Assembly (NCBI GenBank): GCA_949511925.1
Contig: CATEYX010000099.1
Span: 1 to 16,268, forward strand
DNA from: Cryomorphaceae bacterium
Lineage (GTDB): Bacteria; Bacteroidota; Bacteroidia; Flavobacteriales; BACL11
DNA: 16,268 nucleotides
Reading direction: 5' to 3'
Every line of letters starts with the position of its first letter. Position 1 is the first letter of the stretch. Positions 1 through 5,991 of this stretch are shown here, piece after piece. The notes beneath the pieces were generated by a model. It saw only the letters and a list, made by a program, of their open reading frames with translations, did not search any database and was not told the DNA's origin. The position numbers and the translations under genes were made by a program.

Positions 1-858
1 AATAAAGCTGAGGAGTTTTTGTTACAGCCTTTTGATCAGATTTTTGTTAGAGAAAATCCAGATTTTGAAATCGCTAAAAATATTGTGTTGTTAGGGGAAG
101 TTAAATATCCTGGAACTTACACACTTTTATTCAAGGATGAAAAAATTTCTTCATTAATCAAAAGGGCAGGAGGGCTTACAAGGTATGCATTTCTTGATGG
201 AGTTACTATGTTCAGAGAAGAGGTGTTGGTCAGAAATAAAACTGAAAATATTAAAATTAAGAATTTATCCCAAGAGTTATTAGATTCTATTCTTTCTGAT
301 CCTAGTTTATCACTTTTGTATCAAGAAGAAATACAAAATATGAGAGTAGAGAATTTTGAGAGTTTTAAGGAAATCGTAATTTACAATAAAGTCTATTTGA
401 ATTTAGCTAAAGCATTGATTTCTAATGAATCTAAGCATAACTTGGTCTTATTAGAAGGGGATAGTGTTGTTGTTCCTAAAACAATGGATATTGTTCATGT
501 TAGAGGTGATTTAATGAATCTTGAAGCAGGGGCAATAAGTGTACCTTATTTTGGAAATAGAAGAGCTAATTATTATGTCAATAATTTTGCAGGTGGTTTT
601 AGCAGAGAAAATAGGAAAGCAAATACTATTGTAATCTACCCTAATGGAATTACTAAGAAAACTATGAATTTTGGATTGTTTGTTGTTTCTCCTGTAGTTA
701 AGAAAGGATCTATAATTAAAGTTGTAAATAAAATTAACAAATTAGAACATAAAAAAGTTCCAATTGATTGGAATAAAGCAATTGAGAAAACTATGCTGAA
801 GGTTACTGCTATTCTTTCTTTATGGTTATTAGTTGATAGAGCATTGCCTGCACAATAA
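1..858 (+). CDS. SLBB-domain polysaccharide export protein (OPX family), 5' end missing
   Basis: The reading frame is open from the first base, so only the last 285 residues are present and the true start lies upstream; an in-frame TTG at position 19 is not a start. Two SLBB-like ligand-binding folds are visible. The first, around fragment residues 28-75, contains LLGEVKYPGTYTL and ends at the REE near residue 73. The second, around 166-216, begins VHVRGDL. It is preceded by LLEGDSVVVPK, the usual lead-in. The last ~20 residues form a hydrophobic segment (about 264-279) ending in LPAQ. The family forms the outer-membrane or periplasmic channel for export of capsule or exopolysaccharide; in Wza-type members a C-terminal helix spans the outer membrane. 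The gene overlaps the next one, a Wzz-like partner, by one base (TAATG), which fits a polysaccharide export operon. Family assignment is firm; which polysaccharide is exported cannot be told. Confidence 0.85.
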   Translation, partial: NKAEEFLLQPFDQIFVRENPDFEIAKNIVLLGEVKYPGTYTLLFKDEKISSLIKRAGGLTRYAFLDGVTMFREEVLVRNKTENIKIKNLSQELLDSILSDPSLSLLYQEEIQNMRVENFESFKEIVIYNKVYLNLAKALISNESKHNLVLLEGDSVVVPKTMDIVHVRGDLMNLEAGAISVPYFGNRRANYYVNNFAGGFSRENRKANTIVIYPNGITKKTMNFGLFVVSPVVKKGSIIKVVNKINKLEHKKVPIDWNKAIEKTMLKVTAILSLWLLVDRALPAQ

Positions 859-1904
859 TGGGAAGTCATAATGATGAAATACATTTAAAAGATATTCTGA
901 TTAAATTATCAGAGTATAAGACTTACCTATTTAGGAAGAAATTTGTAATTATTACTATATCAGGATTTTTCTTAGTGTTGGGAATTGTATTTGCAATTTC
1001 TGCTGATAAAAAATATACTGCCGAGCTTACTTTTGTAGTTGAGGGTCAGCAAGGTTCTGGTGGAAATCTAGGTGCTATGTCAGGAGTGGCGAGTCAGTTT
1101 GGTTTTGATATTGGAAGCTCATCAAGAGCAACATTCAGTCAGAATAATATTTTAGAATTGTTAAAGTCAAGAGGTGTAGTTGAAGCTGCATTAATGCAGA
1201 ATAGAAAAGTTAATAAAACAAACGATTTATTAATTGAACACTACCTTTATCTTAATAAGATAAAAGATTCTTGGAGAAAAAATAAAGATATTATTCCAGT
1301 TTCATTTCATGAAATATTAACCCAGGACAATGATAGTGTTAGTGGAGATGTTTGGAGGAGTATTATTGAAGATAAGTTAGTAGTTGAGTTGCAGTCAGAT
1401 GATGCAAATATTATTAATTTATCTTATACGTCAGTTAATGATGAGTTTGCAAAAATATTTGTTGAAGCGTTGATTGAACAAATGAGTGAAATGTATATTA
1501 CTTATCAAACTGCTCAAGCAAGTAATACTTTAAGTTTTTTAAATAATAGAGCTGATTCAGTTTTTATTGAATTAGAAATAGCTGAAGAGGAATTTGCAAA
1601 AGTTAAAGACATTAACCAACGAATCGTTAAAGCATCAGGTCGCTTAAAAGAATTGCAGTTAATGAGAAGGGTTGAGGTGTTAAATGCTATGTATTTAGAG
1701 ATTGTAAAAAACTTAGAGCTTTCAAAGCTTACATTGTTAAATCAAACTCCAATTATTCAGATTATTGATAAACCAATTCTTCCTCTTGAAGTAGAGGCTA
1801 AATCTATAACTGCTTTAGGTTTATTAGGCGCGTTTTTGGGAGGGTTTCTTTCTCTATTTTTCTTTATTTTCAGAAAGCTATTTAAAGATGCTTTATCAGA
1901 ATAG
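858..1904 (+). CDS. Wzz-like chain-length determinant / polysaccharide co-polymerase
   Basis: This 348-residue protein has the classic Wzz layout: a short cytoplasmic N-terminus, a first membrane helix at about 28-48, a large periplasmic region, and a second helix at about 317-337 followed by a short basic tail. The end of the periplasmic part carries the proline-rich IDKPILPLE stretch (303-311) seen just before the second helix in this family. Residues ~220-295 look helical and coiled-coil-like. A Gly/Ser-rich segment at 64-90 follows the first beta region, as in many Bacteroidota members. There is no C-terminal tyrosine-kinase domain, so it is a kinase-less co-polymerase. It probably sits in the inner membrane and sets chain length or couples polymerisation to the SLBB export protein encoded just upstream, with which it overlaps by one base. 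Its stop is one base from the convergent murF stop, and no hairpin is visible at that junction. Confidence 0.85.
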   Translation: MGSHNDEIHLKDILIKLSEYKTYLFRKKFVIITISGFFLVLGIVFAISADKKYTAELTFVVEGQQGSGGNLGAMSGVASQFGFDIGSSSRATFSQNNILELLKSRGVVEAALMQNRKVNKTNDLLIEHYLYLNKIKDSWRKNKDIIPVSFHEILTQDNDSVSGDVWRSIIEDKLVVELQSDDANIINLSYTSVNDEFAKIFVEALIEQMSEMYITYQTAQASNTLSFLNNRADSVFIELEIAEEEFAKVKDINQRIVKASGRLKELQLMRRVEVLNAMYLEIVKNLELSKLTLLNQTPIIQIIDKPILPLEVEAKSITALGLLGAFLGGFLSLFFFIFRKLFKDALSE

Positions 1905-1905
1905 A

Positions 1906-3162
1906 TTAAAGATGTTCAATTAATAGTTCTAAACCAATTCCTCTTGAGCCTTTAAGTAGAATTGTCTTTTTATGAATATTTTTTTCCTGTATATTTTTAG
2001 CTAATTCATTTCTAGTTTTAAAACCATTTTCTGTAAGGCTGTTAAATATTTCTCCAACAAATATGCAGTCTAAATCTAGCTGATTTGTCAATTTAATGAT
2101 GTCTAGGTGTTCTTTTTCTGATTCTCTCCCTAATTCAAGCATGTCGCCTAGTATGCAAAGTTTATTTTTGTATTGTTGATTCGCAAATGAATTTAACATA
2201 GCCTTCATGCTTGATGGGTTTGCATTGTATGCGTCAAGTATTAGTGTATTTGTTTTCGTTTTAACTAGTTGTGAGCGATTGTTTGTAGGTATATAATTCT
2301 CAATACTTCTTTTGATGTTCTGGGTAGAAACATTAAAATATTTACCGATACAAATGGCCAGCATGATATTGCTGAATTGAAAATCTCCTATAAGATGGCT
2401 ATTAATTATTTCATTATTATATTTTAAGCTAAGTAATGGTGTTATATCAGTAATTAGTCCAGTAATTTCTCCTGATTTTCCATATGTTATCTGTGATATT
2501 CCATTAGAAATATTAAGTAATAGTTCATCTTCAGCGTTTACGAATAAATGACCTTTATTGTGGTTGATAAATTCATATAATTCATTTTTAGTGTCAATGA
2601 CTGCTTGTAGATTTCCAAACCCTTCTAGGTGGGCAGAGCCAATATTTGTGATTACACCATAAGTTGGTTGGGCAATATTACAGAGAAACTCAATTTCTTT
2701 TTGATGGTTTGCTCCCATCTCTATTATAGCAATTGTATGTTTTTTATTGATTTCTAAAACACTTAAAGGAACGCCAATATGATTGTTTAAATTTCCTTTG
2801 GTTGCATAACAACTTAACTCACTGCTTAAAACGGCATTAATAAGTTCTTTTGATGTTGTTTTTCCATTTGTCCCAGTAATCCCTATTATAGGAATATTTA
2901 GCTGACTTCTGTGATAAGTAGCAAGGTCCTGAAGGGTTTTTAGTGCATTATTAACAAGAATTGTATTTTGGTGAGTATCATATTCTTTTTCATCAATAAT
3001 TGCATAAGAACAGCCATCTTGTATAGCTTTCAGAGCATATTTATTGCCGTTAAAGTTTTCTCCTTTCAAAGAAATAAACATAGCGCCATTCGAAATTTTT
3101 CTACTATCAGTACAGATAGTAGAGTGTTGTTGGAAAAGCGCGTATATTTCTTTAATATCCAT
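1906..3162 (-). CDS. murF: UDP-N-acetylmuramoyl-tripeptide--D-alanyl-D-alanine ligase MurF
   Basis: MurF catalyses the last cytoplasmic step of peptidoglycan precursor synthesis, adding D-Ala-D-Ala to UDP-MurNAc-tripeptide with ATP. Seen in the 418-residue product: an N-terminal substrate domain with STDSR at 17-21, the Mur-ligase ATP loop GITGTNGKTT at 94-103, KGNLNNHIGVPL at 122-133, EMGANHQKEI at 148-157, TNIGSAHLEGFG at 172-183, and the C-terminal domain with NRSQ (295-298), LDAYNANPSSM (309-319) and LGDMLELG (338-345). TKGNLNNHIG and YNANPSSM favour MurF over MurC, MurD or MurE. Length is slightly below the usual 430-460 residues but complete. The ATG start sits only 9 bases beyond the T-run of a terminator-like hairpin that follows gldJ, so expression may depend on readthrough or an unrecognised promoter. 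It lies 62 bases downstream of gldJ on the same strand. Confidence 0.96.
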   Translation of the reverse strand: MDIKEIYALFQQHSTICTDSRKISNGAMFISLKGENFNGNKYALKAIQDGCSYAIIDEKEYDTHQNTILVNNALKTLQDLATYHRSQLNIPIIGITGTNGKTTSKELINAVLSSELSCYATKGNLNNHIGVPLSVLEINKKHTIAIIEMGANHQKEIEFLCNIAQPTYGVITNIGSAHLEGFGNLQAVIDTKNELYEFINHNKGHLFVNAEDELLLNISNGISQITYGKSGEITGLITDITPLLSLKYNNEIINSHLIGDFQFSNIMLAICIGKYFNVSTQNIKRSIENYIPTNNRSQLVKTKTNTLILDAYNANPSSMKAMLNSFANQQYKNKLCILGDMLELGRESEKEHLDIIKLTNQLDLDCIFVGEIFNSLTENGFKTRNELAKNIQEKNIHKKTILLKGSRGIGLELLIEHL

Positions 3163-3170
3163 AATATTAT

Positions 3171-3201
3171 AAAAAACAAAACCCCATGTTTAGTGGGGTT
3201 C
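3171..3201 (-). terminator. Rho-independent terminator or attenuator after gldJ
   Basis: A GC-rich inverted repeat pairs 3180-3186 (AACCCCA) with 3194-3200 (TGGGGTT), a 7-bp stem with a 7-base loop. Read on the minus strand it is followed at once by TTTTGTTTTTT (3181 down to 3171), the layout of an intrinsic terminator for gldJ. It stands directly in front of the murF ATG (3162), so it could also act as an attenuator that limits readthrough into murF. Confidence 0.8.
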
Positions 3202-3207
3202 TATTAT

Positions 3208-3227
3208 TAATATATAATTATATATTA
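3208..3227. repeat. 20-bp perfect AT-only palindrome at the gldJ 3' end
   Basis: Positions 3208-3227 read TAATATATAATTATATATTA, identical to their reverse complement. The last three bases are the gldJ stop codon. The palindrome lies 7 bases from the GC-rich terminator stem, so the gldJ transcript would carry two adjacent inverted repeats. It may be an RNA end-stabilising structure, a binding site, or a chance result of AT-rich sequence. Confidence 0.6.
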
Positions 3228-4823
3228 GTTTCTTTTTCTGCTATAATCAGCTCCTCTTCTAGTGTTTTCTTTCTGATTACTAATTGGTGCTCCAACTCTA
3301 TCCATTGCACATCTAAAGCCAATAGCGTCAGTTGATTGATCTTGGTCTAGGAATCTTCTTGTTCCAGGATTTAACCAATAAGCTCTGTCTTTCCACGAAC
3401 CTCCTTTGAATACTCGAGTTCTATCAGTTACTAAAGAGGATTCACCATAAGCATACATTTCGCTAGAATTTCCTGTTTTAGCATTATCCTTATATTGTTC
3501 AGCTTTCTGATTCCATTTATCAATTTGTACTCTTGCAGTATCTGAAGTTGTTGTTTCTTCTAAAAAGTTATTCCAATCAATTCCCATTTGAGATTCAATA
3601 TCTCCATCTAAGTAATTGATATTATCTGATTTCTTATAGTTTCTTCTGTATACATTTCCTTGAATATCTACAGGAACCATAGTAATTCTACCTAAACTGT
3701 CTTTCTCAGCAATAAATCCATCTTCATCAGTTTTTTGTGTAGTATAAACATTTCCTCTAAAGTTTCTATGGTCAGCAATTGTTGTTTGTTCAATTTCGGG
3801 TCTATAAACATCCATTACCCATTCTGCTACATTACCAGCCATGTTATACAAACCATAATCATTTGGCCAGTATGAACGTACAGGAGCAGTAATATCAGCA
3901 TTATCATTTAAATTTCCAGCAACACCCATATTATCACCTCTTCCTCTTTTGAAGTTGGCCATTATTTCTCCTTGATTTTTAGGATCTCCATTTCTTAGAG
4001 ATGAACCGTTCCAAGGGTATAGTTTTCTTTCACTAGTATTTTCTTCCTGAGTATTCCCAACATATCCTAGAGCAGCAAACTCCCATTCCGCTTCAGTTGC
4101 AAGACGGTATTTAGGAAGTAGCAATCCATCCTCAGTACGTACTTGTCTTGTCTTCTCTCCAGTTGATGGATCTAAGTTTCTAAGGTTTCTACCAATAATT
4201 CCTTCATACTGTCCTGCTAAGTATGCTTCTGTGTTGAAAGTATTGTCATCAACTTGTTCTGGGTCTTCTTTTAAGATACCTTCATTAATAAGTATTCTTT
4301 CATTTACCCTATCAGTTCTCCATATACAGTAGTCGTTTGCTTGAGTCCAACTTACCCCAACAACAGGATAATTTTGATATGCTGGATGTCTTAAGTATTG
4401 TTTTACAAAAGGTTCATTATACCCTAATTTATCCCTCCAAACTAAGGTGTCAGGTAAGGATTTTTTATAAACTTCAGGATAAGATTGAGAGTAAACTCTT
4501 TTTATCCAATGTAAGTATTCTAAATAGTCTACATTTCTAACTTCAGTTTCGTCAAGATAAAAGGAAGATACTGTAACTTTTCTTGGAACATTATTCCAAT
4601 CGTACATCACATCTTGCTCTACTCTACCCATTGTGAATGAGCCTCCTTCTACAAAAAGGAGTCCAGGGCCTGTGATTTGCTCTTGAAACTTATTGTTAGT
4701 TTCAAAACCTCCATTTTTCGAGTTATTATATTCCCATCCTGTAGAGGAGGACTTTTCTCTTGCACATGAGGCAAGTATCAATACACTACTTAGTACGATT
4801 ATTAATTTATTTGATTTCATCAT
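3225..4823 (-). CDS. gldJ: Gliding motility lipoprotein GldJ (SUMF1/formylglycine-generating-enzyme-like)
   Basis: The 532-residue product starts with a lipoprotein signal peptide ending in LASC, with Cys20 as the lipidation site. It then has the TGWEYNN and NNKFQEQ segments typical of GldJ. The rest is an SUMF1-like fold with FVEGGSFTMG (57-66), YPVVGVSW (152-159), RLATEAEWE (240-248), YGLYNMAGNVAEWV (323-336), FKGGSWKDR (472-480) and GFRCAMDRVG (502-511). It is not expected to be an active sulfatase modifier; in this family the fold is structural. Known role: GldJ is an outer-membrane-anchored lipoprotein needed for gliding and for stability of GldK and the T9SS in Flavobacterium johnsoniae. 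The segments from TGWEYNN through DWNNVP match GldJ better than its paralogue GldK/PorK. The C-terminus is strongly basic (TRRGADYSRKRN). Two tandem ATGs (4823 and 4820) are possible starts. It follows porP-like by 36 bases with no promoter seen, suggesting one transcript. Confidence 0.95.
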   Translation of the reverse strand: MMKSNKLIIVLSSVLILASCAREKSSSTGWEYNNSKNGGFETNNKFQEQITGPGLLFVEGGSFTMGRVEQDVMYDWNNVPRKVTVSSFYLDETEVRNVDYLEYLHWIKRVYSQSYPEVYKKSLPDTLVWRDKLGYNEPFVKQYLRHPAYQNYPVVGVSWTQANDYCIWRTDRVNERILINEGILKEDPEQVDDNTFNTEAYLAGQYEGIIGRNLRNLDPSTGEKTRQVRTEDGLLLPKYRLATEAEWEFAALGYVGNTQEENTSERKLYPWNGSSLRNGDPKNQGEIMANFKRGRGDNMGVAGNLNDNADITAPVRSYWPNDYGLYNMAGNVAEWVMDVYRPEIEQTTIADHRNFRGNVYTTQKTDEDGFIAEKDSLGRITMVPVDIQGNVYRRNYKKSDNINYLDGDIESQMGIDWNNFLEETTTSDTARVQIDKWNQKAEQYKDNAKTGNSSEMYAYGESSLVTDRTRVFKGGSWKDRAYWLNPGTRRFLDQDQSTDAIGFRCAMDRVGAPISNQKENTRRGADYSRKRN

Positions 4824-4859
4824 TTGTTTTTATAATATGATTATTTAACTAACTATTAA

Positions 4860-5849
4860 CTAAAATTGAGGACAACTTATTGTATTAAAAGATTTGCTTT
4901 TTGAACGACAAGGCATGAATATTGTAAATGATAATTCATGAGCTCCTAGAGTGTTACTGTTTTTAAGGTTGCTTAATGTAATGTCGTAACTATATCCAAA
5001 TTTGAATGAATCTTGAATTAGACCAAGCATAAGTATAAAGGAATCAATATTCTTTAAACTATGTCTTGCCCATAAACCTCCAACTATGGCTCCTCTATTT
5101 ACATATACACCATAATTAAACTGTTGAAAATCTTGTTGTCTCTGGTATAAGAAATTTGGTGAAATTGTAGTTACATTATTACTGTATTTGCTTAATGGAA
5201 TATTTCCTCCAATATGAGCAGTTATCTTTGTGGGTAATTGACTTTCACTAATAAAACCCTGATTAGGTGTTGTTAAATGATGAGCTGCAAAGCCAAAAAA
5301 TAAATTCTCAGAATATCCAATAAATCCTGCTGAAAAATCAGGAAAACTTCTAGTTGTTGCATTGTTTGCTATATCTTCTTGTGTGCTATATACAAAACCA
5401 TCTCTTGGATGAATCATGTCGCCAAAAGTTAAGTCACTCCAATCTAAACTTATCGATCTATATGAAGCTTCAAAACCAGCTTTTACTGAAAACTTTCTAT
5501 TTACTTCTAAATGATAGGAATAAAGTAAAGATGCATGTGTAGTGTTTAAAGCTCCTGCACCACTTCTGTCTTGCGCTACCATAACTCCTAAACCACCTCC
5601 AATTGCATTAATGTGTTGATCCCATGATGCTGAAGTTGTAACATAAGTTCTCCCAATTCCAGGCCACTGGTCTCTGTAATTTAAGTTTGCTCTAGGGCAG
5701 CCTTTAGGAGTCGCTCCTGCAAATGCGGGGTTTAAATATAATGGATTAGCATAAAACTGACTAAAAGCAGGATCTTGTGCACTAGCTTCATTGCTCATGA
5801 AAATGCAAGCAGATATTGCTATAAAAATCTTGGAAAATTTATTCAACAT
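4860..5849 (-). CDS. PorP/SprF family type IX secretion outer-membrane protein
   Basis: From the ATG at 5849 the product is 329 residues. It has a signal peptide ending in EASA before QDP (cleavage after residue 24), then the family hallmark QFYANPLYLNPAFAG (31-45) and YRDQWP (58-63), alternating beta-strand sequence, and a C-terminal MPCRS...CPQF tail like the CPRF ending common in the family. The longest open frame starts with a TTG at 5891. I rejected it because the 14 extra residues would spoil the signal peptide and because that codon lies upstream of a candidate -7 box (5886-5879). The family includes PorP, which works with the PorK/GldK-PorN ring, and SprF, which is needed for surface display of SprB. 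Which subtype this is cannot be settled from sequence alone. It is first in a probable porP-gldJ transcript and divergent from porU. Confidence 0.92.
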   Translation of the reverse strand: MLNKFSKIFIAISACIFMSNEASAQDPAFSQFYANPLYLNPAFAGATPKGCPRANLNYRDQWPGIGRTYVTTSASWDQHINAIGGGLGVMVAQDRSGAGALNTTHASLLYSYHLEVNRKFSVKAGFEASYRSISLDWSDLTFGDMIHPRDGFVYSTQEDIANNATTRSFPDFSAGFIGYSENLFFGFAAHHLTTPNQGFISESQLPTKITAHIGGNIPLSKYSNNVTTISPNFLYQRQQDFQQFNYGVYVNRGAIVGGLWARHSLKNIDSFILMLGLIQDSFKFGYSYDITLSNLKNSNTLGAHELSFTIFMPCRSKSKSFNTISCPQF

Positions 5850-5878
5850 AAAAGTGTTTTTTCTTAATTTCAATTTCA

Positions 5879-5886
5879 CAAAAATA
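5879..5886 (-). promoter_or_regulatory. Candidate -7 promoter element for porP-gldJ
   Basis: On the minus strand 5886-5879 reads TATTTTTG, an exact match to the Bacteroidota -7 consensus TAnnTTTG. It would start transcription near 5872, giving a leader of about 23 bases before the ATG at 5849. No clear TTTG -33 element lies 19-21 bases upstream; the 12-bp palindrome at 5909-5920 occupies that place instead. In AT-rich DNA this motif can arise by chance. Confidence 0.45.
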
Positions 5887-5908
5887 AACAAATTATTTAC
5901 TATCTACT

Positions 5909-5920
5909 TTTACTAGTAAA
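5909..5920. promoter_or_regulatory. 12-bp perfect palindrome between the divergent porP and porU promoters
   Basis: TTTACTAGTAAA at 5909-5920 is a perfect inverted repeat near the middle of the 142-base divergent region. It covers the expected -33 region of the porP-gldJ promoter and lies about 33 bases upstream of the best porU -33 candidate. That is where a dimeric regulator controlling one or both sides could bind. No known regulator motif is recognised. Confidence 0.35.
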
Positions 5921-5952
5921 GAAATTGTATAATAATTATATTTTTTTTACGT

Positions 5953-5986
5953 TTTGCCCTTGTTTATAAAATGATACATAACTTTG
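5953..5986 (+). promoter_or_regulatory. Candidate promoter of porU
   Basis: TAACTTTG at 5979-5986 matches the -7 consensus TAnnTTTG exactly. A TTTG at 5953-5956 is a possible -33 element with a 22-base spacer, and a TTG at 5960-5962 gives 16; the usual spacer is about 19-21, so either is slightly off. The -7 box ends only 5 bases before the ATG at 5992, so transcription would begin at or very near the start codon. Confidence 0.6.
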
Positions 5987-5991
5987 CAACA

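Noticed and set aside
636..884. Minus-strand open frame of 82 codons
   Set aside because: Antisense shadow of the OPX and Wzz-like genes, without promoter or family match.
1880..1930. Terminator between the convergent wzz-like and murF genes
   Set aside because: The stops are one base apart and no inverted repeat with a T-run is visible on either strand.
2968..3210. Plus-strand open frame of 80 codons opposite murF
   Set aside because: It is antisense to the murF N-terminus and runs across the terminator hairpin; it has no recognisable domain and is explained by murF codons.
3225..4823. GldK/PorK or an active formylglycine-generating enzyme
   Set aside because: The N-terminal TGWEYNN and NNKFQEQ segments and the DWNNVP region match GldJ, and location next to murF and porU also fits GldJ; the fold is used structurally in this family.
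5850..5891. TTG start for the PorP-like protein adding 14 residues
   Set aside because: Non-ATG codon upstream of the candidate -7 box, and the extra charged residues would disrupt the signal peptide; the ATG at 5849 is better.
5971..5991. Upstream ATG for porU that would add seven residues
   Set aside because: It lies upstream of the -7 box TAACTTTG and would precede a normal MKKQ signal peptide start; 5992 fits both promoter and signal peptide.
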